Positions 54,013 to 63,061 of a stretch of DNA of 64,000 nt are shown in pieces. A program made the translations under genes and the position numbers. The number at the start of each line of letters is the position of its first letter. Position 1 is the stretch's first letter. This DNA comes from Geoanaerobacter sp964528055 (lineage in GTDB: Bacteria; Desulfobacterota; Desulfuromonadia; Geobacterales; DSM-12255), in contig CAZGQM010000007.1 in assembly GCA_964528055.1 (NCBI GenBank), forward strand, positions 163,428 to 227,427, in the 5' to 3' direction. The notes under the pieces were generated by a model. The model was not told where the DNA came from. It worked only from the letters and a program-made list of their open reading frames with translations, and did no database searches.

Positions 54013-54800
54013 ACATAGTTAAACTTGATACTCCAGATAAACTCATTTATGAGCTGAACAGCTTATCAAATTCGTATATTTACAGAGGGCATTCTGATGC
54101 TAGCTGGAAATTAGAATCGACATTAGAAAGAATAATTGGTGAAAAATGGGATAAAAATAGAGCCGATAAGTATGAGAAATACAGCCTTCAAGCATTCAAA
54201 TCTAAGTTTCATCTATATGATAATGAGAATGTTGTTCCAAAGTCAAAACTAGCTTGGCTGTCAATCATGCAGCACTATGGCATTCCAACGAGATTACTTG
54301 ATTTTACAGAAAGCCCGTATGTCGCCTTGTATTTTGCATTAGAAGGCTACGATATAAATAAAAATAGTGACCTAGCTATTTATGCTTTGAATCACTCACA
54401 GCTTATGATCGAATCATTAAACTATATTTCTAGTAAAGATGCTGGGTTCAAAGAAGATTTATTTACAATTGTAGAAAAGCAGGATGATGTATTTGAAAGA
54501 ATTGTTGACAGGTTTTCTTATGACATAGCATGGATTACCGAACCACACGAGCTAAATATTAGACTCGACAGACAGTCTGGATGCTTTCTGCTGACAGGAA
54601 ATAAAGAAATGAAAATAGCAGACGTCTTGTCTGAAAGCATCTATGATAACTGCTCATATACAAAATATATTATAAAATCATCTCTTTATAATAATATCTA
54701 TGCTCTATTAAGAAAAATGAATATAAATAGTAAAACGATTTATGGAGACTTGCAAGGTTTGGCACAATCAATAAAAATGGAAATGATTGTACATTGTTAA
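54009..54800 (+). CDS. FRG-domain protein
   Basis: 263 residues. The FRG signature is clear: SNSYIYRGHSDASWKLES (about 21-38), LSIMQHYGIPTRLLDFTESP then ALYFALEG (about 85-112). FRG domains are found in many uncharacterised proteins of defence islands and are thought to be nucleic-acid or nucleotide acting. The C-terminal half is unassigned. It has no ribosome site of its own apart from the overlap with the upstream gene, consistent with translational coupling. Confidence 0.85.
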   Translation: MNIVKLDTPDKLIYELNSLSNSYIYRGHSDASWKLESTLERIIGEKWDKNRADKYEKYSLQAFKSKFHLYDNENVVPKSKLAWLSIMQHYGIPTRLLDFTESPYVALYFALEGYDINKNSDLAIYALNHSQLMIESLNYISSKDAGFKEDLFTIVEKQDDVFERIVDRFSYDIAWITEPHELNIRLDRQSGCFLLTGNKEMKIADVLSESIYDNCSYTKYIIKSSLYNNIYALLRKMNINSKTIYGDLQGLAQSIKMEMIVHC

Positions 54801-54994
54801 TCATGCTAAGGTTTTATTGTACAGAGAATTAGAAGAGTGCTTCAATTACATGGTACTTATGTGTCAATTGATCATTTAACTCGCTTATTGATATTACCTA
54901 CCAGCTTTAAAATACAACCACGCATCTCAGCATTCATTATACATCTGAAAGCCTGTAAAAGCGTATCCTCTTCATTGGAAATATTTATATGCTT

Positions 54995-55216
54995 TTAAGG
55001 GGCAAGGTCAAAGAGGTCAGTAATCTGGAGCTTGAGGGAATCAGCTATCTGCTGAAGTTTGATTATATTAAGGGTAGTATTGCCATTCTCATTCTTCTGT
55101 ATCTGCTGGAACGATACCCCAACAAGTTCAGGCAATTGCTCTTGGGATAAGCCCGCATGCTTACAAAGCGGTCTTATCTTCTCACCAATATCCTTGCTAC
55201 TCAATATGTTACCCAT
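54995..55216 (-). CDS. XRE-family transcriptional regulator, 73 aa
   Basis: A single Cro/C1-type helix-turn-helix: IGEKIRPLCKHAGLSQEQLP, then LVGVSFQQIQKNENGNTTLN and LQQIADSLKLQITDL. The two helices 2 and 3 align with the standard pattern. Small C1-like repressors of this size usually regulate their own element. Minus strand, with 195 bp of gene-free sequence to the FRG gene. Confidence 0.88.
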   Translation of the reverse strand: MGNILSSKDIGEKIRPLCKHAGLSQEQLPELVGVSFQQIQKNENGNTTLNIIKLQQIADSLKLQITDLFDLAP

Positions 55217-55359
55217 AGAGCTATACCCTCAATGGGAAATTACAACTATGGGTAGCATCAGATCACCAAACATGATTAGTTTATCATTGATATAATTTAA
55301 GATGAGTTGTATCGTAACAGTGCTTTTCTAGGAGTTGGGAGCTCTCTGGGAGTCTTGTA

Positions 55360-55488
55360 ATGGCGGATCTGTTTAAATTGATAATCATAATGGCAGTTAT
55401 CCTCTGCATGTTCGCATTTCCACCTGGAGCTTTTGTCCTGGCGATTGTATTCATATTCGTAAAATGGCTTGGCGGTAAGTATGGGTAG
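55360..55488 (+). CDS. Small membrane protein, 42 aa
   Basis: ATG at 55360 behind GGGAGT. Peptide MADLFKLIIIMAVILCMFAF then PPGAFVLAIVFIFVKWLGGKYG: two short hydrophobic helices with a proline turn. General likeness to the 43-aa protein at 62748 (both have AFP between helices and a KG-type end). Confidence 0.5.
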   Translation: MADLFKLIIIMAVILCMFAFPPGAFVLAIVFIFVKWLGGKYG

Positions 55489-55636
55489 TTTCATCAACAG
55501 GCGAAATATTACGAATGCTACCAGTTGAGTTGATATGTTACTTAAATTCCAAAAGGAGGTAGCAGGTTTTAATCGAGATATCTCGTGTTTAGATTTAATG
55601 GGAAGCATTCACAAAACAAAATTGAGGAGGCACATT

Positions 55637-55954
55637 ATGAAGGTTTTAACTGTAGTATTGGTTCTTATGGCACTCACTACTACCTGCTTTGCTGACCAGT
55701 ATGTCAACGGGTATAGCCGTAAAGATGGGACGTATGTCAATGGCTACAATCGCTCAGATCGAGATTCTTCTTACAATAACAACTATTCAACAAAAGGAAA
55801 CAGTAATCCCTACACAGGCGAATCTGGAACTAACTCACGTACCTACAATGACCGAACACCGGCTTATAATAACAAGACCTATGGTAATTCCGGTTATGAG
55901 AATTCATATGGTTCTTCCGGTAGCAAAAAAAGTAAGTCCTCAACTGGCTACTGA
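55637..55954 (+). CDS. Small secreted Tyr/Asn/Gly-rich protein, copy 2
   Basis: 105 residues from the ATG at 55637, behind GAGGAGG; a longer frame upstream lacks a signal peptide. Signal peptide ends TCFADQ, then YVNGYSRKDGTYVNGY and SSYNNNYSTKGNSNPYTGE. Nearly the same as copy 1 at 42355; the upstream 70 bp also match (GTTTTAAT, a TCGTGTTT-like block, TTTAATGGGA). Function unknown. Confidence 0.75.
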   Translation: MKVLTVVLVLMALTTTCFADQYVNGYSRKDGTYVNGYNRSDRDSSYNNNYSTKGNSNPYTGESGTNSRTYNDRTPAYNNKTYGNSGYENSYGSSGSKKSKSSTGY

Positions 55955-56075
55955 AAAGTAGTTAAACATGCTCTTACTATGATAATAAACAAATCGCTGT
56001 ACTTATTGACTGGTAGTATTATATATAAATCACGATTAAAATAAAATAGCTTTAGTTATATAAGGACAATATAAC

Positions 56076-57434
56076 ATGTTGATGAGGTTTGCCATAATTA
56101 ACTCATTTATTATTGTTCTGTTTCAATCTAATTGTGCCAGATCAGAAAACAATTGGCCATATGAGACAAAACAATTTAATAGTGATCGATTGATAACTTC
56201 AATTAACAAAAAAATAGGTAAAACCCTCCCGAATAGCGCTTATGGTATAGTTATAAGTTTACGAGAACAACATGACAATCCTAATGATATTGTTGCTTTA
56301 GTCATCGTATTAAAGGGGGACATTAATATATTAAGCACAAATAATAAAATCCATAAAGGAGACATTATCCAGTATTGCTGGAATGGGTCATTTAAGGATC
56401 CAGTATATAAGTTAAAAGTCGGAGATATTGTTAGCTGGAATCATAATATTGGTACAAAATATGGTTTTTATAAAATACATGAGCTAATGGAATCGGACGA
56501 TTTATTATTGTTACTCAAAGATAGAATAGAAAAATACATAGATGATGGGATATCGTCAAATACTAAAACAAACAAAACAATTATCAGTAATGCTAAAAAC
56601 TGGGTATTGGCGGATAGTTATAATAATTCAGGATACGAGAATACACTTTACATTCACGATCCTTACAATATTAAAGATAATACGTATATGTATAAATCTG
56701 CCTACAAACAAGAGCCTAAAGTTGATTTGGGAGGAGGTTCTACTTATTCATCTATTAACATATCTAATAGAATAGTTGATTGCGCTAATGAGCAAACTAG
56801 AAGTAATTACAGTTACACCTATTCCATATTTAAATATATACCAGGTTATTACTACATAAGTATAATTAATGATGATGAAGAGCCAAAGACTATTGATCTA
56901 AGTAAAAATACAGTGTTTGTATATGCTTATAACTATATATGCAGTAGTAACAAAGGCAATAAAACATCAACCTCTACAAATATAACATCAAGCGCTGCTA
57001 ATTTACAAGCCGTGAAATCAATAACAAAAATAGCATATGGAGCTAATCCTACTGATTCAGATTCAATTAATATTAAAAAAGCATTTTCATTGATTGAAGA
57101 TAAGAAGTATGGCTCAGCTATTAAATTACTATTAAATGATGCCAATAATGGTAATATCAGGGCTCAACAATTACTTGGACTGGCGTACTTCCGCAATAAA
57201 CAATATAAGTTAGCAATCAAATGGGCGGATAAAGCTGCTAAAGCTGACGACATTAGATCAATATATCTATTAGGTAAAATATACAAAGAAGGGTTAGGAA
57301 ACCTAGATGCAGCTTATTACTATTTGGATAAAGCCGCAAAAAGTGGATTTAGGCCAGCATATGATATGATATGCACATTTCCTCCTTCAGCAATTTTAAT
57401 AGATTCTGGATATGATAATTACTGTGGTTGGTGA
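56076..57434 (+). CDS. Exported Sel1-repeat protein
   Basis: 452 residues behind AAGGAC. Signal peptide about 1-23, then a long unassigned region (about 30-320). Residues about 330-435 form Sel1/TPR-like repeats: YGSAIKLLLNDANNGNIRAQ, LLGLAYFRNKQYKLAIKWADKAAKADD, LLGKIYKEGLGNLDAAYYYLDKAAKSG. Sel1 repeats mediate protein binding. Two cysteines near the C-terminus. It is the largest exported protein of the island and its partner is unknown. Confidence 0.72.
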   Translation: MLMRFAIINSFIIVLFQSNCARSENNWPYETKQFNSDRLITSINKKIGKTLPNSAYGIVISLREQHDNPNDIVALVIVLKGDINILSTNNKIHKGDIIQYCWNGSFKDPVYKLKVGDIVSWNHNIGTKYGFYKIHELMESDDLLLLLKDRIEKYIDDGISSNTKTNKTIISNAKNWVLADSYNNSGYENTLYIHDPYNIKDNTYMYKSAYKQEPKVDLGGGSTYSSINISNRIVDCANEQTRSNYSYTYSIFKYIPGYYYISIINDDEEPKTIDLSKNTVFVYAYNYICSSNKGNKTSTSTNITSSAANLQAVKSITKIAYGANPTDSDSINIKKAFSLIEDKKYGSAIKLLLNDANNGNIRAQQLLGLAYFRNKQYKLAIKWADKAAKADDIRSIYLLGKIYKEGLGNLDAAYYYLDKAAKSGFRPAYDMICTFPPSAILIDSGYDNYCGW

Positions 57435-57761
57435 TCAATATGATCCTCAGTTGACTTGCTAAGTGGAAATGCTTAAACCTACTACATTTAATATTACTAA
57501 TAGCTGTATCTTAAATTCTGAAGGGTTCTGAGTTGTAAAGAACTAGGGCAAATGGGTACAAGAGCCACACCCAAAAACCGTTTCAGTTAATATATATTTT
57601 GAGCCTAACGATTATGAAAGGTCCGAAATGTTCTCTATGCCAACCCCGGCTACTGTTTTCTAAATATGATAATGTAACGTAAGGCCAGGTAAGATATATG
57701 TAGATGGGACCCGTTTGAAATAATACGACACCCCGGGGTCTCTTTCCCAAACAGCAAGAAC

Positions 57762-57791
57762 AAAGGCTCTTCTTTCCGAAGGGCCTTTTTC
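57762..57791 (+). terminator. Leader terminator hairpin before the 79-aa gene
   Basis: AAAGGCTCTTC-tttcc-GAAGGGCCTTT plus TT; 11-bp stem with one G-T pair. It is 65 nt before the ATG at 57857. The 390 bp upstream hold no gene. Confidence 0.8.
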
Positions 57792-57856
57792 TATATGGGC
57801 TGCAAGTCATCCAATCGAAGAAGATGACAACAAGCAAGTCTATTTGGAGGTGCATC

Positions 57857-58096
57857 ATGTTGAAGGCTTTCAAGAACGTAGTAGCAGTATTATCGGATCT
57901 GGCAGCTATAGGAACCAAAGAAATAGGTTTCCAGGTATCCAAGGCAAGCAATGCTTCCGAGTCCAGAACCAAAACACTCGCAGACAAGGTTAACGCCATG
58001 AGAAAGGAGTATGAAGACAAGCTTGAACAGAGGAAGGAAGGCAAGAAGGCTGAAGTAGTATCAGATGCACCTTCAAACGTAATCAACGTAAACTAA
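57857..58096 (+). CDS. Hypothetical protein, 79 aa
   Basis: ATG at 57857, behind TTGGAGG; the frame is open a further 33 bp upstream but the ribosome site fixes the start. Mostly helical: FKNVVAVLSDLAAIGTKEIG, then a probable coiled coil with RTKTLADKVNAMRKEYEDKL, and a Lys/Glu-rich end. No family recognised. Directly upstream of ardC. Confidence 0.6.
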   Translation: MLKAFKNVVAVLSDLAAIGTKEIGFQVSKASNASESRTKTLADKVNAMRKEYEDKLEQRKEGKKAEVVSDAPSNVINVN

Positions 58097-58140
58097 CCTA
58101 CCAGTAGTAACCATTTTCTTTACTACAACTTAACCGGACC

Positions 58141-58177
58141 AAGGCGCAGATATCCTGCAATGGGATACTTGCGTCTT
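58141..58177 (+). other. Leader hairpin before ardC
   Basis: AAGGCGCAGATATCC (58141-58155) pairs with GGATACTTGCGTCTT-type bases (58163-58177): 14 of 15 positions pair, loop of 7 nt. There is no T-tract, so this is a structured leader rather than a classical terminator. Confidence 0.6.
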
Positions 58178-58207
58178 GCGTCTCCCTAACTCAATAGGAG
58201 GCTATGT

Positions 58208-59077
58208 ATGCCAAATGTATATGAAATAGTGAACAACAGGATTATGGGACTATTAGAACAGGGAACAATCCCGTGGAGAAAACCTTGGAATGCAGCTACT
58301 GGAATGCCCAAGAACCTAACCAGCAAGAAAGAGTATCGGGGAGTGAATGTATTCCTCTTGTCCTGCATGCCTTACTCCTCTCCATACTGGATCACCTACA
58401 AGCAGGCTACAGATAAAGGTGGCAATGTGCGCAAAGGGGAGAAATCTACATTGGTAGTCTTCTGGAAACTGTTCAAGACAGAGGAAACAGGTGATACTGA
58501 GTTAACAGGTAAAGGTGCTCCTATGCTCAGATACTACAACGTCTTCAACCTGGAACAATGCGAAGGTATAGCAGCCCCACCTACTACAGAAACTATTAAC
58601 CAGTTTAACCCTATTGGTAAAGCAGAAGATATTGTTACCAGCATGCCACTTGTTCCCGAATTGAAATATGGAGGTAATAGAGCCTTTTACAGCCCTGTAC
58701 TCGACTATATCCAACTGCCCAACAAGCAGACCTTTGAATCCCCTGAAGAATATTACTCTACCTGTTTTCACGAACTGGTACACAGCACAGGTCATAGTAA
58801 TCGGCTTGGTAGGAAATCTATACTGGAGCCTTCTTACTTCGGATCTCATGAATATAGCAAGGAAGAGCTTGTAGCGGAGATGGGAGCAGCGTTTCTATCT
58901 GGATATGCTGGTATCGAACAGAAGACACTCGACAACAGTGCAGCTTACATCAAAGGGTGGCTATCAGCACTCAAGGGAGACAAGAAGCTACTGGTACTCG
59001 CAGCTGCACAAGCACAAAAGGCAAGTGACTTTATTTTGAACCGTAAAGGAGGTGAAGAGGCTGAAGTAACTGAATAA
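58208..59077 (+). CDS. ardC: ArdC-family antirestriction protein
   Basis: 289 residues behind TAGGAGG. N-terminal ssDNA-binding domain of the ArdC type (about 5-120: YEIVNNRIMGLLEQGTIPWR, GVNVFLLSC, GGNVRKGEKSTLVVFW) and a C-terminal zincin-like metallopeptidase domain (about 165-275) with HELVHSTGH at 188-196 and a third ligand in the EELVAEMGAA helix. ArdC protects incoming single-stranded plasmid DNA from restriction. Its presence argues the element enters cells as ssDNA, although no conjugation genes are in view. Confidence 0.92.
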   Translation: MPNVYEIVNNRIMGLLEQGTIPWRKPWNAATGMPKNLTSKKEYRGVNVFLLSCMPYSSPYWITYKQATDKGGNVRKGEKSTLVVFWKLFKTEETGDTELTGKGAPMLRYYNVFNLEQCEGIAAPPTTETINQFNPIGKAEDIVTSMPLVPELKYGGNRAFYSPVLDYIQLPNKQTFESPEEYYSTCFHELVHSTGHSNRLGRKSILEPSYFGSHEYSKEELVAEMGAAFLSGYAGIEQKTLDNSAAYIKGWLSALKGDKKLLVLAAAQAQKASDFILNRKGGEEAEVTE

Positions 59078-59198
59078 ACACGCCTTATCTGCAATAGTCA
59101 TTGTTTGAACTTACAAGCTGTGTCAGATAAAAAAATTAGTCTGGTAGCAAAAGGGGCATCAGTTAAGGACACCCCATTTATGCTTTTTCCTTTTCTAC

Positions 59199-59780
59199 CT
59201 AATTAGCTTGATGCTTCTTCCTACGCAGACCTATAAGGCCAATAATCCCAGCACCAATCAGAATGAACGTTGAAGGTTCAGGGATGGGGGGTGCATCAGG
59301 TAGTTTTTCACCATAAATATCGACTGAAACTTCTATACCTAAGAAAGTCTGAAAACCGTCTACCCACCATACATATGGAGGCGCTACGGATGTTTCAATT
59401 GAATCTATTTTGTACCCATATAAATTAGGGAAGACATTAACATTTGGGCCATATTGTTCACTATGATAAGGAGCTGGAGAAACTAGAATATCACCGCTTT
59501 TACCTTTATTAGTAAGTACAGAAACAGCATTAGCAAAATCTATCCCACTTGTTAGTATGTTATCAGTTCCAACTGGCCCGAAAAATAAATTAGCAACCAT
59601 ATTAGGATTTTGGTAATCATCAACCAAATCTACCACAAAAGGTGGTGGGTCATACGGGTGAAAACAGTATTCAAGGTTAGATGAAAAGGACCCAAGCAAT
59701 GTTGCATTTGCATTTCCAGCCACAGTACATAAAGACAGCATAACTCCGCACAACATGACAACGATACAGGTATTTTTCAT
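59199..59780 (-). CDS. PEP-CTERM sorting-domain protein
   Basis: 193 residues. Signal peptide about 1-26 (ends GNANA), then a beta-rich body of about 140 residues, and the C-terminal sorting signal: PIPEPSTF, a hydrophobic stretch IGAGIIGLIGL, and RRKKHQAN. Such proteins are cut and anchored by exosortase, which is not in the window. GAAGGAAG precedes the start. A single minus-strand cargo gene between ardC and the 118-aa gene; the 330 bp upstream (59781-60111) hold no other gene. Confidence 0.88.
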   Translation of the reverse strand: MKNTCIVVMLCGVMLSLCTVAGNANATLLGSFSSNLEYCFHPYDPPPFVVDLVDDYQNPNMVANLFFGPVGTDNILTSGIDFANAVSVLTNKGKSGDILVSPAPYHSEQYGPNVNVFPNLYGYKIDSIETSVAPPYVWWVDGFQTFLGIEVSVDIYGEKLPDAPPIPEPSTFILIGAGIIGLIGLRRKKHQAN

Positions 59781-60111
59781 CTTCCTTCTCCTGTTCTCCC
59801 TGGAACAACCTGACTTTAATTTGTAAGGTTTTGTAGGTTTTTAGCATAGACATCATTAATTGGCAAGTTAAAGTTAAGTAACATTCATGCGACAATTAAG
59901 TGCGGGGAAATAGTCTTCTTCTGTCAGGTTGAACGGTTAAGTTCTGTTTTTTATACCTTATCCTACCACTAACAACCCACCTATCAGTAAATCCCAACTC
60001 AAGTTACACACTCATTAAACCTACCACTGAAGCTCCAAATTAGCCCTGTAGAAGTCTTTCTCTACTTCAGGCAGGGGTAACACTAACTAAATTAATTAAG
60101 GAGACAGGCAA

Positions 60112-60468
60112 ATGGAACCAGCTATCCAAAGAGCTAACGAGCTTAATATTGCCCTAGACGTAAACACCTTTTCAATCTCCAACCGGCAATTGTTCCAAGC
60201 AATAGCTGAGGACGTCGATCTCGAAACAATCACCAACCACGAACTGATGGAGATCTTCTTTATCGTAAGGGACCGCATGATAAACCTGAACTGGAAGGAA
60301 CTCGTTACCTACAGCATTGCACATCTCCCTTTTGGACTTAACCAGACACATCAAGCATGGGAAGGTAATTACCCATGTAAAGGATGCCCAGATGCAATGT
60401 TGGAAGACAACCGCTGCTATCACGACATGGAATGCAAGGCTATGCAAATCTATGACGCACGGTTCTAG
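60112..60468 (+). CDS. Hypothetical protein, 118 aa
   Basis: Behind AAGGAGAC. Acidic, helical N-terminal part (QRANELNIALDVNTFSISNR, NHELMEIFFIVRDRM), then four closely spaced cysteines near the C-terminus (CKGCPD..NRCYHDMEC) that could bind a metal. No family recognised. The stop lies inside the hairpin before the next gene. Confidence 0.62.
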   Translation: MEPAIQRANELNIALDVNTFSISNRQLFQAIAEDVDLETITNHELMEIFFIVRDRMINLNWKELVTYSIAHLPFGLNQTHQAWEGNYPCKGCPDAMLEDNRCYHDMECKAMQIYDARF

Positions 60469-60474
60469 CCGTGC
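60457..60474 (+). other. Hairpin before the DUF2786 gene
   Basis: GCACGG-ttctag-CCGTGC; the upstream gene's TAG stop lies in the loop. It is 23 nt before the ATG at 60498. Confidence 0.55.
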
Positions 60475-60497
60475 TACTATCTCAAAAGGAGAATCAA

Positions 60498-61190
60498 ATG
60501 GAAAAGATTATCGACAAGATCAGGAAGCTATTGGCCCTGGCAAACTCCAGCAACGAACATGAATCAGCATTAGCTGCTAGTCATGCCCAGAGGTTACTGT
60601 CTGAACACAACCTGGCTATGGCAGATATTGCAACAGAAACCAAACCTCAATCTGCAGACAAGGTAGAGACCAACGTATCCAAGACCCTGCCAAAATGGGT
60701 ACGTCACCTGTCAGCTGGAGTATCAGTAGCATTTGACTGTCAAGCTATCCACCATCCGGCAACTGGTAAGATGACCTTTATCGGAGTAGGTGTAGATGTT
60801 CAGATAGCTGCATATACTTTTTCCTACCTAGATAAAACAGTCAGGAAGCTTTGCTCAAGTTATATGAAGAGTCATGTCAACGACACCATCCCTAACAGGC
60901 ACCGGGAATTGATGAGGCAGTCCTATTACCTGGGAGCAGTATCAACTATTACCTCCAGATTGAGAGAACAGAAGATCCAGACTCCAATTACTCCAGGTGC
61001 ATTGGTTCCGATCAAGGAAGGGCTTATCAAAAAGGCTATGCACGATATTGGACCTACCAGAACAGTCAGGAGCAGAAAGAGCTATATCAATTCCCTTGCC
61101 TACACCAAAGGCCAGCAGGACGGCAGTAATGTAGGTATCCATAAAGGAATCGGCAGTAACTCTCCTACACAGAAGACCATACCTCAGTAA
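60498..61190 (+). CDS. DUF2786-domain protein
   Basis: 230 residues from the ATG at 60498 behind AAAAGGAG. DUF2786 is at the N-terminus: KIRKLLALANSSNEHESALA and AHAQRLLSEHNLAM; a second domain (about 70-200) has RHLSAGVSVAFDCQAIHH and FIGVGVDVQIAAYTFSYL. It recalls the DUF7168 extension often joined to DUF2786. Common on phages, plasmids and integrative elements, function unknown. Confidence 0.85.
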   Translation: MEKIIDKIRKLLALANSSNEHESALAASHAQRLLSEHNLAMADIATETKPQSADKVETNVSKTLPKWVRHLSAGVSVAFDCQAIHHPATGKMTFIGVGVDVQIAAYTFSYLDKTVRKLCSSYMKSHVNDTIPNRHRELMRQSYYLGAVSTITSRLREQKIQTPITPGALVPIKEGLIKKAMHDIGPTRTVRSRKSYINSLAYTKGQQDGSNVGIHKGIGSNSPTQKTIPQ

Positions 61191-61234
61191 CTCTCGACTA
61201 CTCTCTACCACTCACAATTCAATAACCAACAGAC

Positions 61235-61264
61235 AAAGGGAATTCCATATCGGAGTTCCCTTTT
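61235..61264 (+). terminator. Leader terminator before the 114-aa gene
   Basis: AAAGGGAATTCC-atatc-GGAGTTCCCTTT, a 12-bp stem with one G-T pair, TTTT tail. It is 20 nt before the ATG at 61285, too close for a promoter in between. Confidence 0.82.
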
Positions 61265-61284
61265 CCATTTCAAGGAGCTAACCA

Positions 61285-61629
61285 ATGAAAAAGATATTTC
61301 CAACTATCAGAAACATGACATGGGAAGAGACCACCAACCTTAACCTCTTCAATCCTGGATTGATGATGGAACTGGATACCTTGACCTTACCGCTAAATGC
61401 AGGAACAACAGACAAGATCCATACCTTCAGGGAAGGGAATCATCTCTATGTGCTGGTAGTCAATTACCGTCATGGGTATATCGGCTTGGATCAGATCGAT
61501 ACTTTGGATGGAGGAATGATTGGCAACATATTCCTGCAGAACTGTGAACTACAGGAACTGATTGGGTACAGGTGGCAACTAATGAACCCTGAGACTTTAA
61601 TTAAGTGGTTTCAGGACTACCTCAACTAG
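61285..61629 (+). CDS. Hypothetical protein, 114 aa
   Basis: Behind CAAGGAG. Mixed alpha/beta sequence: RNMTWEETTNLNLFNPGLMM, HTFREGNHLYVLVVNYRHGY, and a short helical end MNPETLIKWFQDYL. No motif recognised. The following 400 bp (61630-62030) hold no gene; ACACTAGTGT at 61888-61897 is a perfect 10-bp palindrome that could be an operator. Confidence 0.6.
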   Translation: MKKIFPTIRNMTWEETTNLNLFNPGLMMELDTLTLPLNAGTTDKIHTFREGNHLYVLVVNYRHGYIGLDQIDTLDGGMIGNIFLQNCELQELIGYRWQLMNPETLIKWFQDYLN

Positions 61630-61980
61630 GAAGGAGGCCTATTAGCCTTGAATATATAAGATTTATGAAGGCTATTGATCACCAGTTTGATATATGTAGT
61701 TTCTCTAATTATCATTAAAATTGACACGGATTATCTCTTTCCACGGAGCATGTTGATAAGTCATCCTTAGCTGTTGAAACGTTCCTAAAATGTAACGTAT
61801 CTATAGGGGCTTTTCCATCTTGCACAGCAAACAAGCATGCCCCATAAGTACCTGTAGTAACGTGTCAATACTTATTTTGGATTGTATACACTAGTGTCAA
61901 AAAACCAACACCTCAGGAGACCCTGTAACATATCATTAAATGTGGATAACTAGAACTAAAGTATAGGGAAACATACTTCA

Positions 61981-62009
61981 AAAAGGCAGATCTATATAGT
62001 CTGCCTTTT
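61981..62009 (+). terminator. Leader terminator before radC
   Basis: AAAAGGCAGA-tctatatag-TCTGCCTTTT, 10-bp stem ending in T. It is 21 nt before the ATG at 62031. The following bases TTTTCTATTTCAAAGGAG closely match those after the hairpin at 61235 (TTTTCCATTTCAAGGAG). Confidence 0.82.
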
Positions 62010-62030
62010 CTATTTCAAAGGAGAACTACC

Positions 62031-62531
62031 ATGACAATCCAGACACTATTCGGACCAGAAGAGATTTCGCAGAAACGCAGCTACAGGTTCAAGGTTATTC
62101 GGCCTGTTTACGAAACCCTTATAATCAAAGAATCCTTGCCTGAGTACATCGATACTAAAGCAAAACTGACTGATCCTGGTCATATATGGGAGATGTTCAG
62201 GTTCTTGGGGAGAGAGACCAAGGAGTACGTCTATACGTTGCACCTTGACGGGAAGAACAGGATGATTTGCATAGACATGATATCGGTAGGCTCTTTAAAC
62301 CAGAGTATCGTGCATCCAAGGGAGGTCTTCAAAAGTACACTGCTGAGTTCTGCAGCGGCAATCGTGATGATTCATAACCACCCTACCGGAGACACAACAC
62401 CTTCAAGAGAAGACCTGGAGCTTACCAGAAGGCTCAAGGAAGGAGGAGAGCTATTAGGAGTCAGGATACTTGACCACATTATCGTATCAGATAGTGAATA
62501 TACGTCCTTAGCGAATCTGGGTTTAATCTGA
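62031..62531 (+). CDS. radC: RadC-family JAB-domain protein
   Basis: 166 residues behind AAAGGAG. JAMM metal motif: MIHNHPTGDTTPSREDLELT gives H115, H117, the serine and D128, plus an upstream VSVGSLNQ-type strand and HPREVFKSTLL. It lacks the N-terminal helix-hairpin-helix part of chromosomal RadC, as is usual for plasmid and phage versions. Peptidase or nuclease activity of RadC is not established. The gene name is by family only. Confidence 0.9.
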   Translation: MTIQTLFGPEEISQKRSYRFKVIRPVYETLIIKESLPEYIDTKAKLTDPGHIWEMFRFLGRETKEYVYTLHLDGKNRMICIDMISVGSLNQSIVHPREVFKSTLLSSAAAIVMIHNHPTGDTTPSREDLELTRRLKEGGELLGVRILDHIIVSDSEYTSLANLGLI

Positions 62532-62679
62532 ACAGCATATTTACAACTAATACAGCTAGTTACTTCAACAACCCGTGCAAAACAACACCTTCCTCAGAAG
62601 TTACACCCTCAATAGCCTCAAGACCCCATCAGTAAAGAGCAAATCCAAAGCAAGGCATCCAGCAGCACATTCATTAAGT

Positions 62680-62699
62680 AGCTACAATTATAGCTTTTT
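62680..62699 (+). terminator. Weak leader terminator before the 43-aa gene
   Basis: AGCTA-caatta-TAGCT followed by TTTTT. Only 5 bp of stem, so weak. Confidence 0.4.
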
Positions 62700-62747
62700 C
62701 TAAGTAGGGGGAATATATCAACATCGTAACTCAAAGGAGAAGATCAA

Positions 62748-62879
62748 ATGTCACTGATTCTATACCCATTCATAGTTCTATTGGCTGTAGCAGCATTTCC
62801 GTACTCTATGGTGATTTTCATTTTGTCGGGGGTAATTAGTCTGATCGTCTGGATAATGTCTATTTCTAAGGGGAAATGA
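62748..62879 (+). CDS. Small membrane protein, 43 aa (frame continues past TGA)
   Basis: ATG at 62748 behind AAAGGAG, TGA at 62877-62879. Two hydrophobic stretches (LILYPFIVLLAVAAF, MVIFILSGVISLIVWIM) and a KGK end. The same frame continues for 36 codons after the TGA, with a third hydrophobic segment VAIIGVGTFIILKSYF and a polar tail, to TAG at 62990, just before the terminator at 63001. Either a nonsense mutation truncated a 79-80 residue protein or the second part is chance. Confidence 0.5.
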   Translation: MSLILYPFIVLLAVAAFPYSMVIFILSGVISLIVWIMSISKGK

Positions 62880-63000
62880 TCTGTAGCAATTATAGGAGTA
62901 GGAACCTTCATTATCCTCAAGTCTTACTTTAACAATGAATCAGTAACTGTATTGCAAGAAGCAAATCCGAATAGCAGCTCAACTAAATAGTAGGCATAGG

Positions 63001-63029
63001 AAAGGAGCCATCAACTGGCTCCTTTTTTT
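63001..63029 (+). terminator. Terminator before the integrase
   Basis: AAAGGAGCCA-tcaac-TGGCTCCTTT, 10-bp stem, followed by TTTT. It is 33 nt before the integrase ATG. Confidence 0.88.
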
Positions 63030-63061
63030 GTGTTTGCATACCTAAGAAAGGAGGAGATGAT

